In this document: piece by piece, positions 10,601 to 21,334 of the stretch | Numbering within the stretch: the stretch's first letter is position 1 | Layout of the letters: each line of letters begins with the position of its first letter | Assembly: GCA_036925085.1 (NCBI GenBank) | Contig: JAUPFP010000068.1 | Span: 341,501-405,500, forward strand | Direction: 5' to 3' | DNA: 64,000 nt | Source: Brachycybe producta | Lineage: Eukaryota; Arthropoda; Diplopoda; Playtdesmida; Andrognathidae | Notes under the pieces: model-generated | Seen by the model: the letters and a program-made list of their open reading frames with translations, nothing else | Database searches by the model: none | What the model was told of the DNA's origin: nothing | Program-made: the position numbers and the translations under genes

Positions 10601-11314
10601 AAATAACAAAACAATGTGAAATACGAGCCGTATTAAAAAAGTAATGCAAGGATGTGAAACTACATACTTTTTTTCTTTATTTTTTCAAAAATTCACGAAA
10701 ATTGGGTGAGTAATTTGCGAAAAAACAGCAAAAAAAAACTTACCTGTGCAGCGATTTTTCCATACAGTTCTATGTTAAAGTTTCGTCTGCTAACTTCTTA
10801 GGGGGCCATCTTTTAGCCTGCTGCCACTAGAGGCGCTTATTGGACATATGGCTCATTTGTGGGCTTTTCGGGTCCTCAGAGGGGGGAGGGGTCTCTGTTG
10901 GGCCCATCTGAGTTAGTTTTGGGTCGTTTCCGTGCTTTGCAGGGCATTAAATCTATATAATATGCTCCATTTCTTCTTAATGTCGAACCTTAAAATCTAA
11001 ATAAACATTTCCACCTCGTTTATGTTTCACTAGCGCATATTTTCGCACTGACAATGGTACAAATGTTTATGAAAACGTTTAAAAATATTCCTCACCAACT
11101 TCTTGATGCGAACTTGTCTGAATCCGCCGTTCTTTTCGCCTCCGATTGGTTTAGTCTTGAAAAGCGGAGCCTTTACTTTCTTTCCATCTTTTCTACCTTT
11201 CCTTCCTTTTGGTCCACCGCCTTGTTTCCGCACCGTTTCCCCTTCTACGGCCTTCGTCTCACCTTCTGCCGCCTTCGTCTCACCTTCTGCCGCCTTCACC
11301 TCAACGTCTGCCAT
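7506..11314 (-). CDS. RPL6: 60S ribosomal protein L6 (eL6), complete five-exon coding region
   Basis: Structural protein of the large cytosolic ribosomal subunit. Coding exons on the minus strand are 11314-11096, 9232-9092, 8993-8945, 7931-7747 and 7667-7506 (219, 141, 49, 185 and 162 nt), giving 251 aa plus TAA. Family blocks appear in order: GGEKNGG near residue 58, NYYPT at the start of exon 2, [34 protein letters not shown], the [16 protein letters not shown] block in exon 4, GEIFETEK, and a C-terminal [12 protein letters not shown] that corresponds to the LTNGIYPHKLVF end of the human protein. Junction phases all agree. The start is chosen because an acceptor (TTTATAG) abuts the ATG at 11314. 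The protein is shorter than vertebrate L6 (288 aa) because the N-terminal RN..L..GV.RYSRS block is absent. It lies head-to-head with the aldehyde dehydrogenase gene. Confidence 0.95.
7932..8944 (-). repeat. 30-bp degenerate tandem array rich in CACGTG, in RPL6 intron 3
   Basis: Units such as TTCGCACGTGTTTCTCCGCT followed by TTACGTACAT repeat about 15-17 times from about 8160 to 8630, resuming at 8815-8850. Around nine units keep the palindromic E-box CACGTG. The array is interrupted by an inverted repeat at 8637-8812. Confidence 0.85.
8637..8812. mobile_element. 176-bp inverted-repeat element inserted in the CACGTG array
   Basis: GTTACTGTCAATAGGCGGAA on the left mirrors TTCCGCAGATTAACAGTAAC on the right; GCTAGTGAATCTG and CAGATTCACTAGC form inner arms. 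ATATATAT lies on both sides. The array continues after it. Confidence 0.8.
9672..9815. repeat. GCTGCTTATAGCC inverted repeat, RPL6 intron 1
   Basis: CATTAGCAGCTGCTTATAGC is mirrored by ATGGCTGCTAATCG. A second copy is at 3268-3420, with the same CTCTATGCAGGAGA continuation. Confidence 0.7.
9877..10862. mobile_element. About 980-bp foldback in RPL6 intron 1
   Basis: GAGCCATATGTCCAATAGGC at the left end mirrors GCTTATTGGACATATGGCTC at the right end. The arms of about 450 bp match almost throughout, including ACATAGAAGCCAACAGAG and CGATAAGTCGGTAAGTTCTT, with a short AT-rich centre near 10330-10450. There is no coding potential. Confidence 0.9.
11096..11314 (-). CDS. RPL6: RPL6 coding exon 1 (low-complexity basic N-terminus)
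   Basis: Encodes 73 residues beginning [13 protein letters not shown]. It has a threefold 7-residue repeat ([21 protein letters not shown]), then a Gly/Lys/Arg-rich stretch, then [18 protein letters not shown], which anchors it to the eL6 family. Donor TTG|GTGAGG is in phase 0. The 21-bp repeat unit is visible as repeated CGCCTTCGTCTCACC-type blocks at 11240-11300 on the plus strand. Confidence 0.93.
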
Positions 11315-11621
11315 CTATAAATGAACAAACGCAACGTTAATTACCTCAACATTAAAGCATTTTCGAATCAAAACGATCATTTTCGGCGTCTCAAACACTC
11401 AAGAAATTAGAAAGTCTTTTCAAAACGTGCGACAACCGAAGTGACGTCAAAAAACACCAAGAAAAACACGAATAAAACCTCTTTTCAGCGCAAATAAACG
11501 ATCAAACGGCTAAGTTCACTTCTTCATTAACGTTTTTCAATCACAAATTGCGAATAATAAGAAAGATGAAACAGATTTTAATAAATATATAAAGATTACA
11601 ATGAGAGTTATTGTACTTACG
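11315..11621 (-). other. RPL6: RPL6 5' UTR intron and end of the non-coding first exon
   Basis: A canonical donor reads TTTTTTCACC|GTAAGTAC, with the exon ending at 11621. An acceptor immediately precedes the start codon. This defines a 306-bp intron (11620-11315) entirely within the 5' UTR, as is common in ribosomal protein genes. Nothing else was recognised in the intron. Confidence 0.75.
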
Positions 11622-11691
11622 GTGAAAAAATATCCCAAGATCACGGAAGTGACGTCCAAAACACAAATGGCTGACACTTCCGGTGTATGAC
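11622..11691 (-). promoter_or_regulatory. Probable RPL6 core promoter with paired ETS-type motifs
   Basis: On the minus strand, upstream of the inferred first exon, are CCGGAAGTG and CACTTCCGTG, both matching the ETS/GABP core GGAAG. A half CRE (TGACGT-like, GACGTCAC) lies between them. ETS sites close to the start are typical of ribosomal protein promoters in animals. The exact start site cannot be read from sequence. A transposon (11692-11886) sits directly upstream. Confidence 0.45.
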
Positions 11692-11886
11692 ACAGGTAGT
11701 TAGATATCGGTCAGAATTTCAGTTGGCTCCGCCCTTGTCATGACAACCGGCAGCTTCTAATTGGCTGGTTATGTAGTCTTTCGTTAAAAAGGGCGGAGCA
11801 CCTGATGTCAGACTACATAACCAGCCAATTAGAAGTTGCGGAAAAGCGAAGCCAACTGAAGTTCTGACCGATTTCTAACTGCCTGT
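11692..11886. mobile_element. ACAGGC-family MITE abutting the RPL6 promoter
   Basis: Termini ACAGGTAGTTAGATATCGG and CCGATTTCTAACTGCCTGT. Flanks are CTTCCGGTGTATGAC and CTTCCGGTGTGTGAC, a 15-bp direct repeat with one mismatch. This is longer than the 9-bp duplications of other copies. Confidence 0.88.
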
Positions 11887-11899
11887 CTTCCGGTGTGTG

Positions 11900-14546
11900 A
11901 CAGTGTTGCCAACTTTCATATACGCCAATATCCTTATTCATTTCCATTAGATTCGTTTAGTAAACGTGGCCAGTTTCCATGTACATCAATATCCTTACTC
12001 AGATCTCGTTTTTTTCCTACCTATTTGTAAAATAAATAATGCTGTCAACGTCCGCATATACCAATTTCCCTATAGTTTTTCCGATTTTCTTTACAAATAC
12101 TTCTTTACGGCAATAAACTTAAAACATGTATTAAATGTTGTAAAGAAAAATAACAATAAGATATTAAAACTTTCAATTCAGTATGCAATGAAAGTTTTAC
12201 AATATTATAATTTAATATTAAAGGAAAACAAATGCAGTAAAAGTAATGAGAAAATGTCAAAATTGAAATAGAATTTTAAAAGAATTTTAAAAGAAAAAAT
12301 AAATGTTTTCTAAAATGAAAATTCTTTAACAAATTAGAAACAAGATTTTTTACACATATATTTTTTTTAGAAATAAACATAATTTAAATGAACAAAAAAT
12401 TAAATTAAAAATATTCTTTAATAATTTTATAAAATTCTTTACAAACATAACGTGAAAACGAAGATAGACTAAGATATTTTGTATTAAAATGAATAGGAAA
12501 ATTAAATTAATACCAGGTATTACAATATATCTATCAAATTATGTTTTAATTTTGTTTCTATATCATTTTATTACATTTTTCCATTAACGACATAGTGGGT
12601 GTGGTGAACAGATGGTCTGATTGCAAGGTCGCAACCACATGACGTTGCGCCCCAACAACCAATCAACGAATACAAAACCTATCGGCACACCTCCCCCTTG
12701 GTGAGAGATGACGATGATGTTGCCATGGTAACGGGCCTGCTTCCCTACCAAGGGCCTAATGGTGTCAGAAATAAATAAAACCATAAAATCAAACATTAAC
12801 AGATAAAAATTAAATATAATAAAAAATACCTTCAGAAATAAAATCATCCAACTAAACATAAAAATGCATAAAAACGTATTTAAAAAGAAATATTAAATAA
12901 AATGAAATAAAATCTTAAAAAAAACAATAGCGAAAAATTACAATAAAATGCAAAACAATTATTAATAAAAATATTTAATGGAGAAATATTTATTTTATCG
13001 ATATGCATATCACACTTAAAGAAATAAAATGCAATATAGACGTAATTCGAAGGAAATCGTTAAAGGCCAATGGCCCAAATTCAAAAGAGAAACTTTGCAT
13101 TTCAACTCCAACTTGAACTCTCTATGCAGGGTTGCAATTTTTTTTTTAAAAAAACCTACTCGGTCTAAACATGGTTATTCAATTCTGGAAACCTGTTTGG
13201 AGGATACAAGTTGAGTGTGAAATAATTTATCTTCTTGAATTCGGGCCCCTGTTTTTGGCTAAGTGTTTGCCTTGAGTTTACCCAGAAAATGTTTTATAAT
13301 GAACTATTCCAAATCTTGTATATAAAAAACCGCCCCTGGATAAATGCTGACAATTCTGTTTTCGTGTAAATTTTTTTTTCTCAGTCTTTGAAAATATTTT
13401 CTTCGTAATTTCTGCAAAAAAAATTACTATGGCCATCAGAAACCCAACTGTTAAATTCACACAGGCATGTATTCATTTTTTAGTGCAAAAGAAATATATA
13501 TATATATTATCAAAAATATAAAATCGTTATTCAGAAAATTAATAACTTGTGTTTTTGTTGCCTTAAAAAATAAGTAATTAAAAATTTATTATTTTATATT
13601 TATTAATTTATTTAAAAATCTTCCAAGTAGTTTTAATGGAGAAAAAAAATAATTATCCATAATTTTCATACAAATTTTATCCATTTAAATATTTATTTAA
13701 AAAATATGAATTTAATATAACATAAAAAAACAATATATGTAAATAAATGTTTCTAAAAATTTGTTAATTTCAAATTTAATTATTTATCGAATTTTAAATG
13801 ATCATAAATATTTTTTTTAACAAAAAAATTAATCAAGTTAAGCATTGTTTAAAAAAAAATCCTGCCATATTTTTAAAATAATTTTTCCGTCATTTAATAA
13901 GGTCGTAATTTTGATTTAAACAGTCTAACAATGCAAATAATTATTAGATATTATGTATTTTATGTAAATAGAAAATAAACCAAAATAAATAGCTGAAACA
14001 ATAATAAAAAATGTAAAATAAAAAAATTTTGGTTTAAGAAACTCTGAAGAATTGGTTTTTCAGACATAAGTGTATTTTTTAAAGAATTCATTGAAAATCT
14101 GCAAAATGTGCTATGCAAAATCATCCAAAAAATTATGCAGTGGCAATTTTTTCTCGCAAAAAATTCCTTGCAAGGAATAAGTTTTTTGGAAAGAAAAAAA
14201 CGAAGATAAGCGTTTTCTGTAAAACGGTTTGCAAGAAACCACTTTTTTAAGTCTTGCAAGATTGGCAATTGTAGTTAATTCAAGGGTCACACACATTGCA
14301 TTGAATCTTGCTTTAAATATTGCCAATTGAGATCATTACTTTAAACCAAAATTCTTCAAAACATTATGCAAATAGTTTATTTTATAAAATTTTATGTTTT
14401 GGATTAAACAAATTATTCCACTTATGAGATTAATATGGTAGCATAGTGCAACCCGAAAAGGGGATTGGAATTGCCATTAATACATTTTCTGCATTTTATG
14501 AAAATTTCTGACCTTTTAATTTTTACATTTTAAACATTTTTAAGCA
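11900..14546. other. Intergenic AT-rich desert; no gene recognised apart from the island at 12584-12780
   Basis: Very AT-rich with long A/T homopolymers. The missing first exon of the ALDH gene should lie here or in the island, but no reading frame resembling an ALDH N-terminus was identified. Confidence 0.5.
12584..12780. promoter_or_regulatory. GC-richer island in an AT desert, with an RFX X-box; candidate ALDH promoter
   Basis: About 190 bp of mixed composition within several kb of very AT-rich DNA. It lies between the divergently transcribed RPL6 and ALDH genes. It contains a CCAAT box (AACCAATCAACG) and, at 12719-12732, GTTGCCATGGTAAC, a full match to the RFX X-box pattern GTNRCC-N2-GGYAAC. 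No protein match was found. The role as ALDH promoter is inferred from position. Confidence 0.35.
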
Positions 14547-14554
14547 TCTTAAGG

Positions 14555-14683
14555 CAGGGCCGGACTGGCTAGTGGTTGGCCCCACCGGCTATGAAATTGT
14601 GTTGGCCCTGTTTTTTTAAATTTATTTTTGGCCCCCAATTGACTGGTGAACGCCGGTCAGCCGGCCGGGCCATTCCGGGCCTG
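14555..14683. mobile_element. hAT-like MITE, 129 bp
   Basis: Termini CAGGGCCGGACTGG and CCATTCCGGGCCTG are inverted repeats. TCTTAAGG flanks both sides (14547-14554 and 14684-14691), an exact 8-bp duplication. Both features are typical of hAT elements. Confidence 0.88.
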
Positions 14684-14982
14684 TCTTAAGGGTATTTTTC
14701 ATGTTTTCTTTTTAAAATAAGCTTTTTATGGCAGTTTGAAAACGACCCAACTTTTAAGCAATCAGTATTTTTTTAAATTTTTGTTTATAAAAAAAATCTG
14801 AAAGATTAAAAATACTATCAAGTAATTCAGCTACCATTCTAGTTTTCTAGTCTCTTTTAAATTTTCTCCTTTTCTCCTCAAAGGCAGAATAACTAAAATA
14901 GTTCGAAAACGAGCTATTTTATAAATAGCTTGAAATAATTTTAGAATTTGTTTTAATAAAATTTTCTTTTGATTCAAAAAAG

Positions 14983-17900
14983 ATATTCATTAATAATGAA
15001 TGGCATAATTCAGTGAGTAGCAAGAAATATGCTGTTTCTAATCCAACCACTGGAGAAGTAATAGCACATGTTCAAGAAGGAGATAAGGTATTCATTTTAA
15101 TAGATTTTAATTTAATTCTTAAAATAAAATTTAATTAAATTAAATGAATTTCAGGCTGATGTGGACAAAGCTGTGAATGCAGCCAAAAATGCATTCCAAC
15201 TTGGATCAACGTGGAGAACAATGGATGCCTCAGCCAGGGGTGTCCTTCTTCAAAAACTGGCCACTTTAGTCGACAGAGATGCTAACTACATTGCTGTAAA
15301 TAAGATAACATTTTCTTTTTGTCTGCAAAATGATTAAATATTTATTTTGAGAAAACACTTTGAAAAGAAACGACTCAATGACAAAATGTCATAATCTTCT
15401 GTTGCTAACAGAAATAGATATGTTAATTTTAAAAAAAGGAAGTCATTAAACCTTTCCCCTCGGATCAATATCATGTAAGTGACACAGGGGGGGGGGTCAG
15501 ACTCGGGAGTCAACCATAACTTATAAAATTTTAAAACCAAGTTTGACTTTGAAATGAAATAAGTGTTATCACATTTTATTAATTGTTGCTTGAGATAATT
15601 TCAAGAAAAGAAATTAAAAGGATTTTAAAAATATTAAATAATATTTCTCTACATTTATTACAATTTAAACGCAATTTAAATAAATAATTTTAACAAATAT
15701 AAAAAATAATTTTCTTTGAATTTTGTTAAGACTAAAATTCCGCTATAAAAAAAATTAATATACATTAAATATAAATTTAAATAAAAAAGAAACTTGTACG
15801 TCGAACACTATTTAATTTTATTAATATTGGAAAAAAAAATATTTTAACTGCAATTTGTACTATATATATATATTTTTTTTAATTTTAAAAAAAATATTTT
15901 AAATTTTTAGTATTTCAATAAATTTAACAATTTAAAAAAAAATAAAATCGATTGCTTTCTTTTATCTTAATTTCTCTTAATTAATAATTCCAGAATAAAC
16001 TATATTTAAAACAATTACATTAATTAAAATTTAAAAATAAAAGTTGAACAATTTAATCTGTTAGTGCTATAAGTATGGCTCGGATTTTTATGCAAAATAT
16101 CAAAGCAAATGTTTCTCAATCTGTGGCCCAAGTAAGAATTGTGAATTCTAATAAAAAAAGCTGATTAAGAGGCTAAATGTCTGGTTGCTATCAATTGTTA
16201 ACTAGAATTCTAGCCTCTAACCAGTATTTCTTTTTTTTATTGAAAACCATACTTGTTGGTTGATCTAAATGGGGATTGTTACTTCACAATTGGCCCTTGA
16301 GCCACAGAGAAACATTTCATTGCATAAAAATCCGAGCAATATCTATAATACAAATTAAAATATTATTTTTTAAAAATATCAAATATTAATTTCAATTCAA
16401 GAGTTTGGAGACTTTGGACAACGGTAAAATATTTGCCGATTCTCTTTTCGATGTTCAAATCACTGCGGCCACTTTCCGATACTATGCTGGATATTGTGAT
16501 AAAATTCATGGAAAAACTATTCCAGCCGGTAAATATACAAAAAACTAGAAACATTTCTTTTAAAATTTTATGAATAGCTCTCATTTTGGAACCCGTGGTT
16601 AATTCTGTATATAACAAGAGCAACAACACTAAAGAGAAAATTAGTGTTAGAAACTAGAATAAGTAGCTCAATTATATAATAGCATTTTCATCTTTCAAAA
16701 TAAACTTTTTAAACAAAAATTAAAAAAAAAATCTACTTAAAGCTAGCTTATTTTGAAAGATATCAACGTGAAAATACCTTCGATTGATTGAGCAACCCCT
16801 CTAGTTTTTAAAACGGTTTTCAAATTTATTATTAATTTTGATCCTAAAAGATAGACCAACCAGAGTTTGAGGATTGTTTATATAATAATTTAAAACCGTC
16901 TTAAACTCCTTTTTAAAACAACCAGATGGAGATGTTTTTTCTTTCACTCGACAAGAACCGGTCGGAGTTTGCGGTCAGATTATTCCAGTGAGAACATTTT
17001 ATTTAAAAAAAAATTAAAATAATTAAAAATATGAAATTAATTTTTGGTTCTTGTTTTCAGTGGAATTATCCATTGTTGATGGCAGCCTGGAAAGTTGGTC
17101 CAGCTTTGGCTTGCGGTTGTACGTTGATACTAAAGCCAGCTGAACAAACTCCGCTCACGGCTTTATACTTGGCCTCTTTGGTCAAAGAGGTACATTCCCC
17201 CCCCCCCCCCACTTAATTAAAATTTGCATAAAGTATAAGTTTCAACTAATTCAGTGCCATCTTAATGGGGGGAGGGCCAACTGGGCCTGGCCCTGGCCCA
17301 GGGCCTCAGTCACTTAATTGTCACTATTTTCTGTATTTTTAAATCTTTAATTTCAATTTATCCGACATCAAAATCATTTTACTATTTTAAAAAATATAGG
17401 AATATTCACTTAAATGATTTACTTCATAAAAGTCCTGCTGTTTCAATATATACAATGGAAATCATAAATACTTTTTATATATAAAGAACACTGATTCCTT
17501 GGGGGGGGAGGAGGAAATGAGTTCATTCGTAAGGCATGGTTGGAGGCCCTCAAATAAATCTTGTGCCAGGGGCCACAAAACTTAGACGGCACTGATCCAA
17601 TTTTTAAATACTACATTAAATTGCATATCCTTTGCATTTTCTTCATTATAAAATATAATTCAAGGCCATGCCGAGATTAGAAACTAGAATAGTCAGATAA
17701 TGAATAACGATGCTCAAATATTTTTTATGACTTGCCTTTAAAAAATAAACTAATTATTTTAATTATTTATTTTTAAATTTATCATTAAATTTTAATTTCA
17801 CCTAATATATTCTAGTTTCTAACGAACTTCGAAATTTTTCTTGTTCATGCTACTTTAAAAATGTTTACGTCAATTTGAATGAATGCTCACCAAAAAATCT

Positions 17901-20395
17901 GTTAAGAACTATCTTGAGCATGTCAGACCTATAAAGAGACAGTTGTGGTTCTCTTCACTTCTAGTCCATGTGAGCCCATATCGACCATGTTAGCACCTGC
18001 AACACTTAGTGTGCTCTTTTAAGTCACGTGGACACGCGTGCTCTAAAGCTGCACCATGGACCGTGTTTGGTCACTTCACACCTCTAATCCATATGAGCAT
18101 GCACTCATCTGCTCTTTAAGGCGTGCTTTAAAAGGTGTATTGAATCACTTTTGACCTCTTTAGTCCATATGAGCACATGTGGGACCATCTCAGCCCTTCA
18201 GCACTCACTCTTGTACTTTTTACATCACGTGAACACGCGCGTGCTCTAAAGTGCACACAAATCTTGAACACCGTGGGGGGAAAACACTTAGGTCACTTTT
18301 GGACCTTTCATAGTCTATATGAACACTTGTGAACCTCGTTGGCACTTAAGGTAGCCATGTGCTCTATAGTCCATTCTAAGCTCTTCACTGCACCAGTGTT
18401 TTCCCTAAAACATTGTACACACACACACACACATGAGTTAAATGAATTTAAATTAAATGTGTTTAGGTGAATTTATACAGAATCCAGTTAAGTACATGAA
18501 CACCAAATAAAAATTGACTTTAATTATTAATATTTTAAAATTGAAATACTAAATCAATAGTTTATATAAATTATATTTACGTATTAACTCAATATTTTCA
18601 GATTCACAGAACCCTTCACAGGGCTCTGTAGAGAACACTTTTGATTGTTTGAATGCATTTAAATTATCAGGTGTGTACTATGTATTATGCACTAGGGCTA
18701 TTTTGAGGATATACGACCCCCCCCCCCCCCTTCTTTTTACACTTCGAAGACCACAGATCTAGGCCTACTTAATATTTTAATTATACCCATTATCATCTAA
18801 TTTTATATAAACTAGTTATAATAAGACTAGTGTAAAATTTAAAACAAAAAAACAAACAAGAGATTTGTATTTAGATAGAAGGAAACTAATAAATTTCACA
18901 CAAGGTCTGTTTTGTTTCGCGAGTCACCTTGAAAAACAAAACAGAATATAAAATAAGTAAATTGCTCAATTTTGAACCCGTTAAAACAGCAACCTATAAA
19001 AATAAAACAAACCTATGGAGGGTTTTTTTAAAGGGTCATTAATTAAAAACTAAAGACTTATTAAAACCAAATTTAAAATAAAATAATGGGAGAGAGAAAT
19101 AAATAACTGTAATTAAAATAATTATTTGTTTTAAGGCTGGTTTTCCACCCGGTGTTTTTAATGTCGTTCCCGGTTTTGGACCAACTGCGGGAGCTGCAAT
19201 TTCTTCACATCCTGATATTGATAAAGTGGCATTTACTGGCTCGGTCGAGGTGATTTACATCTTCGATAATAAAATAATTAAAACCGTTAGGAATAACTTG
19301 ATTTTAAAATTAATGTCTTTTGACTCTTGCCAGGTTGGAAAATTGATTGAAGAGTCTGCGGCACGAAGCAACATCAAGCGAGTTACACTCGAACTGGGTG
19401 GCAAGAGTCCGATCGTAATCTTTCCGGATGCAGACTGTAAGATACAAAACTTGTAACGGATTTATATTTTAAAAAAAATTAATCGTGATCTGTTTACGAA
19501 CCTAAGTGGACATTGCCGTGGATATGGCCACCGCGGGCTGTTTCGCAAACCACGGTCAGTGTTGTTGCGCCGCCACTCGTACCTTCGTTCACGAAGATAT
19601 CTACGAGAAGTTTGTTGAGAAAGCTACTCAAGTGGCTCTACAACGTAAGGTTGGAGATCCGTTCGAGCCAACAACGGTTCAGGGACCACAGATCGATCAG
19701 GAACAGATGGATCGTATCATGGATTTGATTGCGAGTGGCAAAAAGGAAGGTGCTACTTTGAAGTGTGGTGGAAAGCAGATCGGAAACAAAGGTTTCTTCG
19801 TCGAGCCGACCGTTTTTGCCGATGTTAAAGATAACATGCGCATTGCTAAAGAAGAGGTTGAGCTCTTTTTGAAGTTTAAAATGTCGAGTTGCAAACAAAT
19901 AATTTTTGTTTCAATTTTTTTTGAAGATCTTTGGACCAGTTATGCAAATCTTGAAGTTCAAGACTCTCGAAGAAGTTCTCGAAAGAGCGAACAACACTCG
20001 TTATGGTTTAGGAGCCGGTGTCGTTACGAACAATATCAACACCGCTCTCATGTTTGCTCAAGGAGTCAAATCTGGATCTGTTTGGTAAGTTGCAGTGTTA
20101 AACCGCACATTCCAATACAAAATAAGAGTTTCCAGACCCGTTTACACTTTAAAACTGACAAACACCTTTTTTTTTTAAATTTAGGGTCAACTGTTACGAT
20201 TTTGTGACACCGCAAACTCCTTTCGGAGGTTTCAAACAATCTGGCCACGGACGAGAAAAGTAAACAAATTTTTGCTCGGAAGTTCTTTTAAAAATATTAA
20301 ATAATGTTTTTTGTATTTTCAGTGGCGAAGACAGTCTCACAGAATATCTGGAAGTGAAAACTGTGACAGTCAAGATTCCACAGAAAAATGCTTAA
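14983..20395 (+). CDS. NAD(P)-dependent aldehyde dehydrogenase, ALDH1/ALDH2 type (N-terminal exon missing)
   Basis: Oxidises aldehydes to carboxylic acids with NAD. Exons: 14983-15087, 15155-15295, 16402-16528, 16926-16987, 17061-17189, 19136-19249, 19334-19436, 19507-19856, 19927-20084, 20185-20259 and 20323-20395. They join in phase into 478 aa plus TAA. Visible family blocks are [10 protein letters not shown] at the start, [16 protein letters not shown] (cofactor fold), [33 protein letters not shown] (general-base Glu), NHGQCCCA (nucleophilic Cys), [16 protein letters not shown], and a C-terminal [13 protein letters not shown] close to the human ALDH1/2 ends. The family is about 500 aa, so only some 20-35 residues are missing upstream. 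That exon was not recognised, so cytosolic versus mitochondrial targeting cannot be decided. Introns are very AT-rich; the largest (17190-19135) is full of repeats. Convergent with the AUTS2-like gene. Confidence 0.95.
16078..16337. mobile_element. 260-bp inverted-repeat element in ALDH intron
   Basis: GCTCGGATTTTTATGCAAAA mirrors TTGCATAAAAATCCGAGC, with further pairing of AAATGTTTCTC and GAGAAACATTT. It lies in the intron between 15295 and 16402. Confidence 0.8.
16642..16814. mobile_element. TCTAGTTT-family foldback in ALDH intron
   Basis: GTTAGAAACTAGAATAAGTA mirrors a right end containing CCTCTAGTTTTTAAAAC. The inner arms TTTCAAAATAAACTTTTT and AGCTTATTTTGAAAGATATC are the family signature. 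Confidence 0.75.
17253..17592. mobile_element. hAT-like element in the largest ALDH intron
   Basis: Termini CAGTGCCATCTTAATGGGG and CTTAGACGGCACTG, with an interior rich in GGGCC. The duplication is not clear. It resembles the CAGGGCCGTCTT element at 27371-27654. Confidence 0.55.
17672..17826. repeat. TCTAGTTT-family foldback, short copy
   Basis: GATTAGAAACTAGAATAGTC at the left and TATTCTAGTTTCTAACG at the right, in the same ALDH intron. Confidence 0.6.
17930..18410. repeat. Degenerate tandem repeat in ALDH intron
   Basis: Recurring phrases such as CACTTTTGACCTCTTTAGTC, CCATATGAGCACATGTG and TCACGTGAACACGCG alternate every 100-130 bp, four or so times, with much substitution. Confidence 0.55.
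18412..18681. mobile_element. Foldback of the ACAGAGCCCTGT family, inverted copy
   Basis: Reverse complement of the elements at 45708-46012 and 48639-48959. It contains ATGAGTTAAATGAATTTAAA, TTCACAGGGCTCTGTAGAG and GAATGCATTTAAATTATCAG. It is preceded by a short CA microsatellite. Confidence 0.8.
19334..19436 (+). CDS. ALDH general-base exon
   Basis: Encodes VGKLIEES...[19 protein letters not shown]. The Glu of LELGGKSP is the family's general base. It ends in phase 1 (GAC T|GTAAGA) and joins the following exon to give DADLDIAV. Confidence 0.93.
19507..19856 (+). CDS. ALDH catalytic-cysteine exon
   Basis: A 350-nt exon, the longest of the gene. It encodes [14 protein letters not shown] early in the exon. 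In the ALDH1/2 family the second Cys position of this GQCC block carries the thiohemiacetal intermediate. The exon ends with MRIAKEE before donor GAG|GTTGAG, and the next exon resumes with IFGPV, as in the family. Confidence 0.95.
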
Positions 20396-20485
20396 ATTCG
20401 AATATTTTTTTTTCTTGCTTAATTATTTTTCTACACTAATTGGAAAATTTGAATTTATATTATTGGTGGTTAATAATGGGTTACT

Positions 20486-20491
20486 AATAAA
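20486..20491 (+). terminator. Candidate ALDH polyadenylation signal
   Basis: AATAAA about 90 nt after the stop codon, followed by an overlapping AATAAAA. Position and strand fit an mRNA 3' end. Confidence 0.55.
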
Positions 20492-20499
20492 ATAAAAGG

Positions 20500-21334
20500 T
20501 ATATGAATTGTTATAACTAAAAAATAAATTGGAATTTTATTGAAGAATGTATCTTGAAGTAGGGGAAAGATTCCTTTTTAGGTACTTGGGTTGCTATTTG
20601 TTAAGGCTGTACCGATCACTTTTTTTACCGAGCCAAAACCGAACTGATCACTCGAAAAAAAAATTGGCATGCCGATCGATTTTTACCGAGCCATTCATCC
20701 CGATTTTGGCTACTTGCGTCGGCCAAGAGAGAAGCGATTTGCACAAGAACGTATGGAAAAAGAATTAAATTAGTTTTCGAGTTTACAAAAGCAACGGCAA
20801 GACAGCAATTTCCTTTTAAAGATGAATTAGGGATGAAGTTGGTAATAAACTGATTGACAGGCCACTGTTGCCGTTTTATCGCGGAGCTGACCTAATTGAG
20901 TGCGAAAATCGGAAATTGGTTAACATTTGCACACCGATCCGATTATCTCGGCTTATTTGTAATGATTGCTAAATGTAAGATAGTCAAAATGCTAAAATCA
21001 ACTTTTTGACAAGAAGTTTCATCTAAATATTGATGAGTCCAGCATTAGTTTTATCTGCAGTAGATTCTGGTTCATCTGGTTACCTTTTACTTAGGGACTG
21101 TCACTTATTTGGGACAAATCTTATTGAACTATGTTTGCCTTATAATTATTTTGCATAAATGTCCCAATGAACCAGAATCCACTGTATTTCAACTACTACT
21201 ACTAAAAAGACGTGGAAGCCACAGAGGCAATGAAATCTAAAAGGATGTCCAAAAGTATATAGCATACAAATCAGTGGTTATGCACTATACCACTATGCAC
21301 CCTATACCGTGTGGCGAAACAAGCAAACACTCTT
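20500..21334. other. Intergenic; one short inverted repeat, no gene
   Basis: GCAGTAGATTCTGGTTCATC (about 21057) and ATGAACCAGAATCCACTGTA (about 21186) form a 130-bp inverted repeat, possibly a Tc1/mariner-type remnant. Nothing else was recognised. Confidence 0.5.
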
